Made by a program: the position numbers and the translations under genes. Below the pieces are notes generated by a model. That model did no database searches. It was not told where the DNA came from and was given only the letters and a program-made list of their open reading frames with translations. DNA of 64,000 bases from Enterobacter mori LMG 25706 (GTDB lineage: Bacteria; Pseudomonadota; Gammaproteobacteria; Enterobacterales; Enterobacteriaceae): contig NZ_GL890780.1 in the NCBI RefSeq assembly GCF_000211415.1, forward strand, positions 152,120 through 216,119, in the 5' to 3' direction. Shown piece after piece: positions 1 through 10,319 of this stretch. Positions within the stretch are counted from its first letter, which is position 1; every line of letters starts with the position of its first letter.

Positions 1-519
1 CGTTTTGGCCCAGCTATCCAGATGGTTAAGCTGTGCGATATAGGGTTTTCCGGAAGCTTCCAGCGCAGCTTTATCTTCCGGGTCAGCTTTCACCAGCCCG
101 TCCAGAATATTTTGTGCATACAGCGCCCCGTTCGCCGCGCTGTTCCACGCGTGCGGATCGGTCACGGTTTTGCCCTCTTCCTCAAGCGTGTGGGTTTTCA
201 CCCCGGTCGACGCCACCACCAGTTGGCCTTTAAATCCTGAGGCCTTCACCAGCCGGTCGAGCCAGCCCTCCAGCCCCAGACCGTTAACCACAACCACATC
301 GGCCTTATTCAGCGCCGCGCTGTCTTTCGGTGACGGTTCGAAGGTATGCGGGTCGCCGTCCGGCCCTACCAGCGTCGTCACTTTCACGTGGTCTCCTCCC
401 ACTTCCTGAGTCATGTCACCCAATATTGAAAAACTGGTCACCACGTTGAGCGTTTTCGCCATCACACCGTGCGACATCATCCCCAGCGCGAGCGCCACAG
501 CTAACCCTGTACGTTTCAT
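1..519 (-). CDS. Metal (probably zinc) ABC transporter substrate-binding protein, C-terminus cut by window edge
   Basis: Periplasmic metal-binding lipocalin-independent receptor of the cluster A-I (ZnuA/SitA/MntA/AztC) family; it should hand Zn or Mn to the permease encoded just upstream. The first 173 residues are visible. A signal peptide (residues 1-21, MKRTG...GVMA) is followed by the mature start KTLNVVTSFSILGDM. The two metal-ligand histidines of the family are in GDPHTFEP (His58) and DPHAWN (His123). The long His-rich loop of ZnuA is absent; only a short acidic stretch precedes DPHAW. The ATG at 519 was chosen because the RBS AAGGGGAA lies at normal distance; an ATG at 522 is also possible. 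It is the last gene of an ATPase-permease-receptor operon. Zinc is inferred from the Zur box upstream of the operon, not from this sequence alone. Confidence 0.85.
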   Translation of the reverse strand, partial: MKRTGLAVALALGMMSHGVMAKTLNVVTSFSILGDMTQEVGGDHVKVTTLVGPDGDPHTFEPSPKDSAALNKADVVVVNGLGLEGWLDRLVKASGFKGQLVVASTGVKTHTLEEEGKTVTDPHAWNSAANGALYAQNILDGLVKADPEDKAALEASGKPYIAQLNHLDSWAKT

Positions 520-533
520 CATTTCCCCTTGCG

Positions 534-1394
534 TTAAAAAAGCGCCCGCAGGCTGCCAGCCAGCCTGCTGCGCGTACCAAATAAAACAGAGATAAAGAAC
601 AGCGCGCTGGCGGTGAGCACGATGGATGGCCCCGCAGGCAAACTCGCCGCCCAGGAAAGGCTGAGCCCGAGCCACGCACAGAAAATACCGCTGATGCCCG
701 CCATCAATAACAACCCGGGTAACGTGCGTACCCAGCAGCGTGCTGCCACCGCGGGTAGCATCATCAGCCCGACGGCCATCAGCGTGCCAAGCACCTGAAA
801 TCCGGCCACCAGATTAAGCACCAGCAGCGCCAGAAACAGTCCATGCAATAAGCCAGGTAACCCGCGAGCATTCACCTGCAGCCAGGCGGTATCAAAGGCC
901 TCTGTCACCAGCCCGCGATAGAAAATCGCCAGCGTGATAAGCGTGACGATGCATACGCCGGTGACGAACAGCGCGGCGTCGTTGTCCACCGCAAGAATGG
1001 AGCCAAACAGCAGATGCAGTAGATCGACGTTCGAGCCGCGCAGCGAGACCAGCGTGACGCCCAGCGCCAGCGACCCAAGATAGAAACCGGCAAAGCTGGC
1101 ATCTTCTTTGAGCGGCGTGCGGCGGCTGACCAGACCGGCCACCAGCGCCACGGTAATTCCCGCGATAAAACCGCCAATACTCATCGCCAGCAGCGACATT
1201 CCGCTGAGCAAATACCCCACGGCGACACCCGGCAAAATGGCGTGAGAAAGCGCATCCCCCATCAGGCTCATCCGACGCAGCTGAAGAAACACGCCGAGCG
1301 CGGTGGTGCTGACGGAGAGCGCCAGGCAAACCACCAGCGCGCGGCGCATAAACCCGTATTCGATAAACGGCTGGAAAAATGTATGCCAGATCAT
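534..1394 (-). CDS. Metal ABC transporter permease (ABC-3 family)
   Basis: Inner-membrane permease of 286 residues, of the ZnuB/MntB/SitC (ABC-3) family, forming the channel for metal import. Eight or so hydrophobic segments are visible, including the family stretch MSLMGDALSHAILPGVAVGY near the N-terminus, where the cytoplasmic coupling helix is expected. The start at 1394 (MIWHTFFQPFIEYGFMRRA) was chosen because its ATG overlaps the TGA of the upstream ATPase gene (ATGA), which implies translational coupling; the frame stays open further upstream but inside the ATPase gene. The stop lies 14 bases before the receptor gene. Substrate is inferred to be zinc from the operon's Zur box; Mn or Fe cannot be excluded from the protein itself. 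Confidence 0.88.
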   Translation of the reverse strand: MIWHTFFQPFIEYGFMRRALVVCLALSVSTTALGVFLQLRRMSLMGDALSHAILPGVAVGYLLSGMSLLAMSIGGFIAGITVALVAGLVSRRTPLKEDASFAGFYLGSLALGVTLVSLRGSNVDLLHLLFGSILAVDNDAALFVTGVCIVTLITLAIFYRGLVTEAFDTAWLQVNARGLPGLLHGLFLALLVLNLVAGFQVLGTLMAVGLMMLPAVAARCWVRTLPGLLLMAGISGIFCAWLGLSLSWAASLPAGPSIVLTASALFFISVLFGTRSRLAGSLRALF

Positions 1395-2044
1395 GCCACC
1401 CTCACCCGTTCGGTTTTCCACTGGGGAACGTCAGCATCCAGCCGTAAGGTTTGCGGGAAGTGGCGCGACACGCGCTCGCTGTCGTGTAAAACCGCAAGCA
1501 GCGTTTGCCCCTGCATATACATCTCCAGCATCAGGTCCATCAGCACGTTGCAGGTGGCTTCATCGACCCCGGTAAAGGGCTCATCCAGCATCACCAGCGG
1601 CGCCTGCTGCACCAGGACGCGTGCAAACAGCATGCGCTGAAACTGTCCGCCGGAGAGTTCATCGATGGTGGATAACGCCATGGATCCCAGCCCGACGCGC
1701 TCAAGCGCGCTGGCAATCCGCAACCGCGTCTCGCGACGAAAAGCGGTAAAAAGCGATATGCGCGGCCAGCAGCCCATGCTTACCACGTCCTGTACGGTCA
1801 GCGGAAACTGTGCCTCCAGCGCGTGACGCTGTGCCAGCCAGCCGATTACCGGGCGCTTACCCTGCCAGCGGAAGCCGCCGCTGACTGGAGGAATAAACCC
1901 CGCCAGCGTTTTCAGCAGCGTCGATTTCCCGCAGCCGTTAGCGCCGATAATGGCGGTCATGCTCCCCCGTTCGATCCCCCCCGAAAGAGGATGCGTAACG
2001 GGCTGGCGGTCATAGCCCGCGACCAGTTCGTTCATCACGATCAT
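1391..2044 (-). CDS. Metal ABC transporter ATP-binding protein
   Basis: Cytoplasmic ATPase of 217 residues that powers the adjacent permease. Walker A is GANGCGKST (about residues 33-41), the ABC signature is LSGGQ (about residue 130), and Walker B plus catalytic Glu is VMLDEPFTGVD. The family is the ZnuC/MntB-like ATPase of metal importers; it is a little shorter than ZnuC (about 250 residues) and lacks the extra C-terminal domain. Its ATG overlaps the stop of the small membrane-peptide gene upstream (ATGA) and its own stop overlaps the permease start, so the three reading frames form a tightly coupled chain. Confidence 0.88.
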   Translation of the reverse strand: MIVMNELVAGYDRQPVTHPLSGGIERGSMTAIIGANGCGKSTLLKTLAGFIPPVSGGFRWQGKRPVIGWLAQRHALEAQFPLTVQDVVSMGCWPRISLFTAFRRETRLRIASALERVGLGSMALSTIDELSGGQFQRMLFARVLVQQAPLVMLDEPFTGVDEATCNVLMDLMLEMYMQGQTLLAVLHDSERVSRHFPQTLRLDADVPQWKTERVRVA

Positions 2045-2148
2045 GGCAATGCCACCGCCCAGCGCACGGCCAGCCCGATAAAGACAACAAGCACCAGCGC
2101 CAGCAACAGCCGAACCAGAGCAGACAGAGAAAAAAGGGACGTTGACAT
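2041..2148 (-). CDS. Small membrane peptide (35 aa) leading the metal ABC operon
   Basis: A 35-codon frame that starts MSTSLFSLSALVRLLL and ends VRWAVALP. It has one predicted membrane span (about residues 10-28, LVRLLLALVLVVFIGLAV), flanked by Arg. Its TGA overlaps the ATG of the ATPase gene (ATGA), and the start lies only 17 bases from a Zur-box-like palindrome, so it is the first frame of the transcript. No strong RBS is visible (GGTGTC just upstream), so it may act mainly by coupling translation of the ATPase. I do not recognise a family. It could be a small subunit or stabiliser of the transporter, or simply a leader peptide. Confidence 0.6.
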   Translation of the reverse strand: MSTSLFSLSALVRLLLALVLVVFIGLAVRWAVALP

Positions 2149-2163
2149 TTTGACACCAAATTA

Positions 2164-2182
2164 AATGTTATAACATAACAAT
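2164..2182 (-). promoter_or_regulatory. Probable Zur operator
   Basis: The core TGTTATAACATAACA (2166-2180) differs at one position from the enterobacterial Zur palindrome TGTTATAATATAACA as I remember it. It lies just upstream of the small peptide gene and overlaps any likely -10 (TATAAC/TATGTT on the minus strand), the position expected for zinc repression. It is the main reason for calling the transporter a zinc importer. Confidence 0.7.
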
Positions 2183-2251
2183 AATGAAAGGCGGTTAAGA
2201 TGTAAATGGCGGGTTTGAAAAGGGAGTGTGGCGAAATGTTTCTGCAAAATT

Positions 2252-2344
2252 CCCCTCTCCCGTGGGAGAGGGTCAGGGTGAGGGCATCAGGCCGCACCGT
2301 TCATGCAGCCATGCCGGGTGGCGACGTTGCCTTACCCGGCCTAC
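2252..2344. repeat. Intergenic repeats: CCCTCTCCC hairpin unit plus a REP-like hairpin
   Basis: Two units lie between the zinc operon and mltB. At 2252-2292 is a GC-rich hairpin (CCCTCTCCCGTGGGAGAGGG) followed by GTGAGGGC; related copies occur at 6409-6449 and twice at 23110-23195. At 2313-2344 is a REP-like stem, GCCGGGTGGCG...TTACCCGGCCTAC, with copies at 12909 and 46184. The region is downstream of mltB and may also act as its transcription terminator or as mRNA 3' end protection. Confidence 0.8.
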
Positions 2345-2357
2345 CCATCAGAATGAC

Positions 2358-3458
2358 TTACTGACTAAACGGTGACGCCGCCGGGACGCGGGCCTGAGAC
2401 ACCGCCAGCCCCAGCTGCCACACCGCCATTGCGTAGTGGGTACTGTGGTTATAACGGGTAATGGTGTAGAAGTTCGGCATGCCGTACCAGTACTGATACC
2501 CGGTTCCCACGTCCAGACGCAGCAGGCTCACCTGCTCGACATTGCCCAGCGGCTGCGTTGGCGTTAAGCCTGCCGCCGTCAGCTGTGCAACGCTGTATTT
2601 AGTTTTGAAGCCGTTTTCCAGACCAAACGCCTCGCCGTTTGCCTGCACCGCAACTTGCCCACCCGGCGTCCAGCCGTGCGCTTTGAAGTAGTTCGCCACG
2701 CTGCCGATGGCATCCACCGGATCCCACAGGTTGATGTGACCATCACCGTTAAAGTCGACGGCATATTGCTTATAGGAAGACGGCATAAACTGACCGTAGC
2801 CCATCGCACCGGCAAACGACCCTTTCAGATCCAGCGGGTCGTCCTGTTCGCTGCGCGCCATCAGCAGGAAGGTTTCCAGCTCGGAAGAGAAGTACTCCGC
2901 GCGACGCGGGTAGTTAAAGGAGAGCGTCGCCAGCGCGTCCAGGATGCGGGTTTTACCCATCACGCGGCCCCAGCGGGTTTCCACGCCGATAATCCCGACG
3001 ATGATTTCAGGCGGTATGCCGTACACCTGCCACGCGCGGTTGAGCGCATCTTCATACTGATTCCAGAACACCACGCCGTTTTGCACGTTGTCCGGGGTAA
3101 TAAACTGTTTGCGATAGCGCAGCCACGCGCCGTTTGGCCCGGTCGGCACCTGTGCCGTCGGTGCCTGGCGGTCCATCAGGCGCAGCACGTAGTCCAGACG
3201 CTTGGCCTGCGACAAAATTTCGTGCAGCTGCTGTCTGTCAAAGCCGTGTTTGCTCACCATTTTATCGATGAACTGTTCGGCCGCCGGGTTATTGGCGAAG
3301 TCGCCGCCCATCTGCATCATATTATGCTGCGGCTCCAGCAGGAATCCTCCGGAAGGCGCACCCGCCGTTTGCTGAACGGCTTCGGTCTTAGGTTTGCTAC
3401 TACAGGCAGACAGCAGAATAAGCGCAGGCAACAGCGCTGCATAACGACGCTTGAACAT
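2358..3458 (-). CDS. mltB: Membrane-bound lytic murein transglycosylase B
   Basis: Outer-membrane lipoprotein of 366 residues (E. coli MltB is 361) that cleaves peptidoglycan glycan strands with formation of 1,6-anhydromuropeptides. The N-terminus MFKRRYAALLPALILLSACSS is a lipoprotein signal with lipobox LSAC. The transglycosylase (SLT_2, family 3) domain holds VGIIGVETRWGRVMGKTR with the catalytic Glu, and GAMGYGQFMPSSYKQYAVDFNGDG, which includes the Asp/Asn-rich calcium-binding loop of this family. The start at 3458 gives a normal signal peptide; the frame is open 30 codons further upstream without a credible start. It is a single gene between the zinc operon and the divergent srl operon. 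Confidence 0.95.
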   Translation of the reverse strand: MFKRRYAALLPALILLSACSSKPKTEAVQQTAGAPSGGFLLEPQHNMMQMGGDFANNPAAEQFIDKMVSKHGFDRQQLHEILSQAKRLDYVLRLMDRQAPTAQVPTGPNGAWLRYRKQFITPDNVQNGVVFWNQYEDALNRAWQVYGIPPEIIVGIIGVETRWGRVMGKTRILDALATLSFNYPRRAEYFSSELETFLLMARSEQDDPLDLKGSFAGAMGYGQFMPSSYKQYAVDFNGDGHINLWDPVDAIGSVANYFKAHGWTPGGQVAVQANGEAFGLENGFKTKYSVAQLTAAGLTPTQPLGNVEQVSLLRLDVGTGYQYWYGMPNFYTITRYNHSTHYAMAVWQLGLAVSQARVPAASPFSQ

Positions 3459-3623
3459 GAGACATCCATTTAACGGGTTCGATAAGAACCCAGTATGGTA
3501 AAGCATCCGCAACACCTCAAGGAAGCGGTACGCACTCCCCCAACGCAAATCCGCGTTTTTTTTCCACCGAAAACCATTGACCTCATCAATAAACTTTCAA
3601 AATAATCTATTTTTCTTTCATTG

Positions 3624-5230
<1,607 letters not shown>

Positions 5231-5242
5231 GAGGTTCCTGCG

Positions 5243-5605
5243 ATGACCGTGATTTACCAGACCACCATTACCCGCATCGGCCAGAGCGCAGCCGACGCGC
5301 TGAACGACCAGATGCTGATCACCTTCCGCGAAGGTGCCCCGGCAGATATCGAAGAGTTTTGTTTTATCCACTGCCACGGCGAGCTGAACGGTGAGCTGAA
5401 GGCAGGAAGCCAGCTGGAGCTGGGCGAAGCGCGCTATGCCGTCCCCGCCGTTGGCGACGTGGCCGAGCAAAACCTGCGCGAGCTGGGCCACATCACTCTG
5501 CGTTTCGACGGCCAGCCGCAGGCGGAGTATCCCGGTACGGTTCACGTCGCGGGCCCGGTTCCGCAGGCTGTCACCCCAGGCTGCACGTTAAAATTTGTTG
5601 CGTAA
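5243..5605 (+). CDS. srlB: PTS glucitol/sorbitol-specific EIIA component
   Basis: Cytoplasmic EIIA-Gut of 120 residues (E. coli 123). It accepts phosphate from HPr on the conserved His43 in the motif FIHCHGEL and passes it to Cys71 of SrlE. The start has a good RBS (AAGAGG). Short gaps to srlE (12 bases) and srlD (14 bases) place it in one transcript. Confidence 0.95.
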   Translation: MTVIYQTTITRIGQSAADALNDQMLITFREGAPADIEEFCFIHCHGELNGELKAGSQLELGEARYAVPAVGDVAEQNLRELGHITLRFDGQPQAEYPGTVHVAGPVPQAVTPGCTLKFVA

Positions 5606-5619
5606 TTAAGGAGATACAC

Positions 5620-6399
5620 ATGAGTCAGGTTGCCGTTGTCATTGGTGGGGGACAAACCTTAGGCGAGTTCCTCTGCCGTGGGCTTGCCGCAGAAGGTTAC
5701 CGCGTGGCGGTAGTGGACATTCAGAGTGAAAAAGCCGCCCGCGTAGCGGATACCATCAACACCGAGTTTGGCGAAGGGATGGCGTCCGGGTTTGGTGCCG
5801 ACGCCACCAGCGAGCAAAGCGTAATGGCGCTAGCCCGCGGCGTGGACGAGATTTTTGGACGTACCGATCTGCTGGTCTACAGCGCGGGGATTGCGAAAGC
5901 GGCCTTTATCAGCGATTTCGCGCTGGGGGATTTTGACCGCTCGCTGCAGGTAAACCTGGTGGGCTATTTCCTCTGCGCCCGCGAGTTTTCCCGCCTGATG
6001 ATCCGCGACGGCATTCAGGGGCGCATCATTCAGATCAACTCAAAATCAGGGAAGGTGGGCAGCAAGCACAACTCCGGCTACAGCGCGGCGAAGTTTGGTG
6101 GCGTGGGGCTGACGCAGTCTCTGGCGCTGGATCTGGCCGAGTATGGCATTACCGTTCACTCGCTGATGCTGGGCAACCTGCTGAAATCGCCGATGTTCCA
6201 GTCCCTGCTGCCGCAGTATGCCACCAAGCTCGGCATCAAGGCTGAGGAAGTGGAGCAGTACTACATCGATAAAGTGCCGCTGAAGCGCGGGTGCGACTAT
6301 CAGGACGTGCTGAACATGCTGCTGTTTTACGCCAGCCCAAAAGCCTCGTACTGCACCGGGCAGTCGATCAACGTGACCGGTGGGCAGGTCATGTTCTGA
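5620..6399 (+). CDS. srlD: Sorbitol-6-phosphate 2-dehydrogenase
   Basis: Short-chain dehydrogenase of 259 residues, as in E. coli SrlD, that oxidises sorbitol-6-phosphate to fructose-6-phosphate with NAD+. The nucleotide-binding glycine motif GGGQTLG is at residues 9-15, and the catalytic pair is Tyr154 and Lys158 in NSGYSAAKFGG, with Ser141/Ser143 just before. RBS TAAGGAGA. A repeat hairpin separates it from gutM. Confidence 0.95.
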   Translation: MSQVAVVIGGGQTLGEFLCRGLAAEGYRVAVVDIQSEKAARVADTINTEFGEGMASGFGADATSEQSVMALARGVDEIFGRTDLLVYSAGIAKAAFISDFALGDFDRSLQVNLVGYFLCAREFSRLMIRDGIQGRIIQINSKSGKVGSKHNSGYSAAKFGGVGLTQSLALDLAEYGITVHSLMLGNLLKSPMFQSLLPQYATKLGIKAEEVEQYYIDKVPLKRGCDYQDVLNMLLFYASPKASYCTGQSINVTGGQVMF

Positions 6400-6408
6400 T
6401 CGAGCAGC

Positions 6409-6449
6409 CTGATGCCCTCACCCTAACCCTCTCCCACCGGGAGAGGGAA
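6409..6449 (+). repeat. CCCTCACCCTAACCCTCTCCC repeat hairpin inside the srl operon
   Basis: GATGCCCTCACCCTAACCC is followed by the stem CTCTCCCACCGGGAGAGGG. It is the same repeat family as at 2252 and 23110. It lies between srlD and gutM in the middle of an operon, so it may attenuate or process the mRNA and lower expression of the regulatory genes relative to the transport genes. Confidence 0.8.
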
Positions 6450-6466
6450 CAAAACAAGGAGTCGAT

Positions 6467-6826
6467 ATGGTAACCGCACTCATCACCGTCGCCGCCCTCG
6501 CCTGGCTGTGCCAGATGGCGTTTGGCGGCTGGCAGATCCACCAGTTTAACCGCGCGTTTGATGCCCTGTGTCAGAAAGGCCGCGTGGGCGTCGGACGTTC
6601 CGGCGGACGCTTCAAACCGCGCGTGGTCGTCGCCGTTGCGCTGGACGAAAACAATAACGTCTGCGATTCGCTCATCATGCGCGGCATGACCGTCTTCGCC
6701 CGGCCGGTGAAAATCCAGGCAATCAACGGCATTTCGCTGCAGGAATTACGGCCTGATGTGATCTTTCCCCATGATCCACTCTGTCAGAATGCACTATCAT
6801 TAGCGCTTAATCTGAAACATGGATAA
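6467..6826 (+). CDS. gutM: Transcriptional activator of the glucitol operon GutM
   Basis: 119 residues, the length of E. coli GutM (SrlM), an activator of the sorbitol operon. An N-terminal hydrophobic segment (MVTALITVAALAWLCQMAFGGW) is followed by a compact soluble part including GRSGGRFKPRVVVAVALDE. Family assignment rests on sequence and position between srlD and srlR. RBS AAGGAG. Confidence 0.9.
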   Translation: MVTALITVAALAWLCQMAFGGWQIHQFNRAFDALCQKGRVGVGRSGGRFKPRVVVAVALDENNNVCDSLIMRGMTVFARPVKIQAINGISLQELRPDVIFPHDPLCQNALSLALNLKHG

Positions 6827-6848
6827 TTTCGTTGTGAAAGCTATAGAC

Positions 6849-6870
6849 TTGCGAAATTATCATTTCGCAA
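6849..6870 (+). promoter_or_regulatory. Perfect inverted repeat before srlR
   Basis: TTGCGAAAT - TATC - ATTTCGCAA: two perfect 9-base arms with a 4-base spacer, ending 19 bases before the srlR start and next to its RBS. No T-tract follows, so it is more likely a protein-binding site (perhaps for SrlR itself) or an mRNA hairpin than a terminator. Confidence 0.5.
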
Positions 6871-6889
6871 CCTAAGGAACGAAGCGCCT

Positions 6890-7663
6890 ATGAAACCTCG
6901 TCAGCGGCAGGCGGCCATTCTCGAACATCTGCAAAAGCAGGGAAAATGTTCGGTAGAGGATCTGGCCCACTACTTTGACACCACCGGCACGACAATACGC
7001 AAGGACCTGGTATTGCTCGAAAACTCTGGCGCCGTCATTCGAACCTACGGCGGCGTGGTGCTCAATAAGGACGAAGCGGACCCGCCTATCGATCACAAAA
7101 CGCTGATCAATACCCACCAGAAAGCGCTCATTGCCGAAGCTGCCGTAAAATTTATCCAGGACGGTGATTCCATCATTCTGGATGCAGGCAGTACCGTCCT
7201 GCAGATGATCCCGCTGCTCAGCCGCTTTAACAACATCACGGTGATGACCAACAGCCTGCACATCGTCAACGCCCTGTCGGAGTTCGACAGCGAGCAGACC
7301 ATCCTGATGCCCGGCGGCACCTTCCGCAAAAAATCGGCGTCGTTTCACGGCCAACTGGCGGAGAATGCCTTCGACCACTTCAGCTTTGATAAACTCTTTA
7401 TGGGCACCGACGGCATCGACCTGAACGCGGGCGTTACGACGTTCAACGAGGTGTTCAGCGTCAGTAAAGCGATGTGCAACGCCGCGCGGGAAGTGATTTT
7501 GATGGCAGACTCGTCGAAGTTTGGCCGCAAAAGCCCCAACATTGTCTGTAGCCTTGAAAGCGTTGATAAGCTGATTACCGACGCGGGTATCGACCCGGCG
7601 TTCAAGAAAGCGCTGGAAGAGAAAGGAATCGACGTGATCGTAACCGGAGAAAGAGATGAGTGA
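6890..7663 (+). CDS. srlR: Glucitol operon repressor, DeoR family
   Basis: 257 residues. An N-terminal DeoR helix-turn-helix (about 5-55, [28 protein letters not shown]...TTIRKDL) precedes a sugar-phosphate-binding domain with DAGSTVLQM and [15 protein letters not shown]. It represses the srl operon in the absence of sorbitol in E. coli. Its stop overlaps the gutQ start by eight bases. Confidence 0.95.
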   Translation: MKPRQRQAAILEHLQKQGKCSVEDLAHYFDTTGTTIRKDLVLLENSGAVIRTYGGVVLNKDEADPPIDHKTLINTHQKALIAEAAVKFIQDGDSIILDAGSTVLQMIPLLSRFNNITVMTNSLHIVNALSEFDSEQTILMPGGTFRKKSASFHGQLAENAFDHFSFDKLFMGTDGIDLNAGVTTFNEVFSVSKAMCNAAREVILMADSSKFGRKSPNIVCSLESVDKLITDAGIDPAFKKALEEKGIDVIVTGERDE

Positions 7664-8621
7664 TTTTCTGTTAGAAACGGGCCGCCAGACGCTGATGCTG
7701 GAACTGCAGGAAGCCAGCCGCCTGCCGGAACGTCTGGGCGAGGATTTTGTCCGCGCGGCCAACACCATTATCCACTGCGAAGGCAAAGTGATCGTGGCGG
7801 GCATCGGTAAATCTGGCCATATCGCCAAAAAGATTCCTGCGACGCTCGCCAGCACCGGCACTCCAGCGTTCTTTGTGCATCCGGCAGAGGCGCTGCATGG
7901 CGATCTCGGGATGATTGAAAGCCGCGACGTGATGCTGTTTATCTCCTACTCCGGTTCGGCCAAAGAGCTGGACCTGATTATTCCACGCCTGCAGGAAAAA
8001 TCGGTCGCCTTGCTGGCGATGACCGGGAAATCCCGCTCGCCGCTGGCGCTGGCCGCCAAAGCGACGCTGGATATTTCCGTTGAGCGTGAAGCCTGTCCGA
8101 TGCACCTCGCCCCGACCTCCAGCACCGTTAACACCCTGATGATGGGCGACGCGCTGGCAATGGCGGTGACGCAGGCGCGCGGCTTTAACGAAGAAGATTT
8201 CGCCCGTTCGCATCCGGCAGGTGCGCTCGGCGCACGCCTGCTCAACAAGGTTCACCACCTGATGCGCACCGACGATGCCATTCCGCAAGTCAAACTCGAT
8301 ACCAGCGTCATGGACGCGATGCTGGAGCTCAGCCGCACCGGTCTGGGGCTGGTTGCGGTCTGCGATGACAACGGGAGCGTCAAGGGCGTGTTCACCGACG
8401 GCGACCTGCGCCGCTGGCTGGTGGGCGGCGGCAGGCTGGAAACAAAAGTGTCGGACGCCATGACCAAAGGCGGACTGACGCTCAACGCCGAGAGCCGCGC
8501 CATTGAAGCCAAAGAGGTGCTGATGAAGCGCAAAATCACCGCCGCTCCGGTGGTGGATGATGCCGGCAGGCTGTGCGGTGCTATCAACCTGCAGGATTTT
8601 TATCAGGCCGGAATTATCTAG
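7656..8621 (+). CDS. gutQ: Arabinose-5-phosphate isomerase GutQ
   Basis: 321 residues, as in E. coli GutQ. It interconverts ribulose-5-phosphate and arabinose-5-phosphate, like KdsD. An N-terminal SIS domain (about 35-170; [37 protein letters not shown]) is followed by two CBS domains (about 205-320). The stop overlaps the convergent norR gene by four bases. Last gene of the sorbitol operon. Confidence 0.95.
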   Translation: MSDFLLETGRQTLMLELQEASRLPERLGEDFVRAANTIIHCEGKVIVAGIGKSGHIAKKIPATLASTGTPAFFVHPAEALHGDLGMIESRDVMLFISYSGSAKELDLIIPRLQEKSVALLAMTGKSRSPLALAAKATLDISVEREACPMHLAPTSSTVNTLMMGDALAMAVTQARGFNEEDFARSHPAGALGARLLNKVHHLMRTDDAIPQVKLDTSVMDAMLELSRTGLGLVAVCDDNGSVKGVFTDGDLRRWLVGGGRLETKVSDAMTKGGLTLNAESRAIEAKEVLMKRKITAAPVVDDAGRLCGAINLQDFYQAGII

Positions 8622-10132
8622 CCCTTCAGTCCCAGACGCTTCGCCAGCCTGTGCAGGTTGGCGACGTCCATCTCCAGCGCCCGCGCGCACGCCGCCCAAC
8701 TGCGGTTATTCTGGTCCAGCGCGCGGGTAATCATCTGACGCTGAAACGCCTCCGTGGCTTCACGCAGATTTTCATTCGCTATCTCTGGTGCCGCCTGCGC
8801 GACAGCCGGTGCGGTTTCATCCTGAAACGCAAAATGCCGCGCGTGGATCACTACCTCGTCACCCAAGCGCGTCGCCCGCGCCAGCACCACCGCGCGGTGG
8901 ATCGCATGCTCCAGCTCGCGTACGTTGCCTGGCCAGCCGTAGCTCAGCAGATGCGACCTCGCCCCCGGGCTCAGCACCACGCGGGAAAGCCCCATCCTGA
9001 GACGGCACTGCTCGCAGAAAAAGCCCGCCAGCAGCACCACGTCGTCCCCGCGCTCGCGCAGCGGCGGCACCGTAAGCGGGAACACGCTCAGGCGATGGAA
9101 CAGGTCAGCGCGGAAGTTCCCGGCCAGTACCTCTTCACGCAGGTCGCGGTTGGTGGCCGCCAGCACGCGCACGTCCACTCTGTGACTGCGATCATCCCCC
9201 ACGCGCTGGATGTCGCCGTACTGCAGGACGCGCAGCAGCTTGGCCTGCAGCGACAGCGACAGCTCACCAATCTCATCCAGAAACAGCGTGCCGTTATCGG
9301 CCATTTCGAACTTGCCGCTGCGGTTGCTGATGGCCCCGGTAAACGCCCCTTTTACGTGACCAAACAGCTCGCTTTCCGCCACGCTTTCCGGCAGCGCGGC
9401 GCAGTTGAGGTACACCAGCGGGTTCACCGCGCGCGGCGAGGCTTCGTGAATAGACTTCGCCACCAGCTCCTTACCGGTGCCGGTTTCCCCGAAGATCAGC
9501 ACGTTTAAATCTGAGGCGGCAACAATCTCAATCTCTTTTTTGAGCTGCGCCATACCCGGAGAAAGGCCGATCATCTCCGTGTGCGTTACCTGTTCAAACG
9601 CCGCCGGGCTGCCGGGAAGAATGTTCTGGCTCTCCAGCTGTTCAATCAGCAGGGCATTGTTCAGCGCCCCAGCGGCCAGGGCGGCAATCAGGCGCAGCTC
9701 TTCGTCGCTAAAGGTGTCGAACTGGTCCGGCGACAGGCCGTCGAGGGTCAGTGCTCCGATCAGATTTTGTCCGGCAAACAGAGGCAGGCCGATACAGGCG
9801 TGCACCTTCAGGCTCTCCTGTCCGGGAATAAGCCCGTCATACGGGTCGGGCAAGTCGCTGTCCGCCGGGAAGCGCACCACGTCACCCGCGCGGGCGATAG
9901 TTTCCAGACGCGGATGGCCTTCAAGGGTAAAACGCCGTCCGAGCACGTCCTTCGCCAGCCCGTCGATAGCCAGCGGAATAAACTGCCGCCCTTCATAGCG
10001 CAGCAGCGCCGAGGCGTCACACGCCAGCACGTGGCGCAGCGTGGAAATCAGCCGCTGAAAGCGGTCCTGATGGCCGATACCGGTTTGCAGCTCAATAGCG
10101 ATCTTCGCCAGCACGTCGACGGAAAAGCTCAT
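8618..10132 (-). CDS. norR: Nitric oxide reductase transcription regulator NorR
   Basis: 504 residues, like E. coli NorR. An N-terminal GAF domain (about 1-170) senses NO at a mononuclear iron; a central AAA+ sigma-54 activator domain has Walker A GETGTGKE and the sigma-54 loop GAFTGA; a Fis-type HTH ends the protein ([22 protein letters not shown]). The start at 10132 ([16 protein letters not shown]) matches the family; an upstream ATG at 10162 was rejected. It is divergent from norVW and should bind the three GTCAT sites between them. Confidence 0.96.
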   Translation of the reverse strand: MSFSVDVLAKIAIELQTGIGHQDRFQRLISTLRHVLACDASALLRYEGRQFIPLAIDGLAKDVLGRRFTLEGHPRLETIARAGDVVRFPADSDLPDPYDGLIPGQESLKVHACIGLPLFAGQNLIGALTLDGLSPDQFDTFSDEELRLIAALAAGALNNALLIEQLESQNILPGSPAAFEQVTHTEMIGLSPGMAQLKKEIEIVAASDLNVLIFGETGTGKELVAKSIHEASPRAVNPLVYLNCAALPESVAESELFGHVKGAFTGAISNRSGKFEMADNGTLFLDEIGELSLSLQAKLLRVLQYGDIQRVGDDRSHRVDVRVLAATNRDLREEVLAGNFRADLFHRLSVFPLTVPPLRERGDDVVLLAGFFCEQCRLRMGLSRVVLSPGARSHLLSYGWPGNVRELEHAIHRAVVLARATRLGDEVVIHARHFAFQDETAPAVAQAAPEIANENLREATEAFQRQMITRALDQNNRSWAACARALEMDVANLHRLAKRLGLKG

Positions 10133-10144
10133 AGTGACCTCGCT

Positions 10145-10200
10145 GTCATTTTGACAATGCATATTGTCATATTGACACTAATTTTAATAGTCATAATGAC
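10145..10200. promoter_or_regulatory. Three NorR binding sites
   Basis: Three GT-N7-AC palindromes are seen: GTCATTTTGAC (10145-10155), GTCATATTGAC (10166-10176) and GTCATAATGAC (10190-10200). Number, motif and place in the norR-norV gap match the three NorR enhancer sites of E. coli. Confidence 0.88.
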
Positions 10201-10255
10201 TTACCCATTACGGATCATAAGAATTTTTATCAAACAAAATCAACATATTAAAAGT

Positions 10256-10271
10256 TGGCACGCAACTTGAT
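10256..10271 (+). promoter_or_regulatory. Sigma-54 promoter of norVW
   Basis: TGGCACGCAACTTGAT fits the -24/-12 consensus TGGCAC-N5-TTGCW except for GA in place of GC at -12. It lies about 50 bases before norV and downstream of the NorR sites. Confidence 0.75.
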
Positions 10272-10319
10272 ATAGGCAAACCATCTTATTTGAAAATGCT
10301 GTATTACGTAGAGGTTGCT

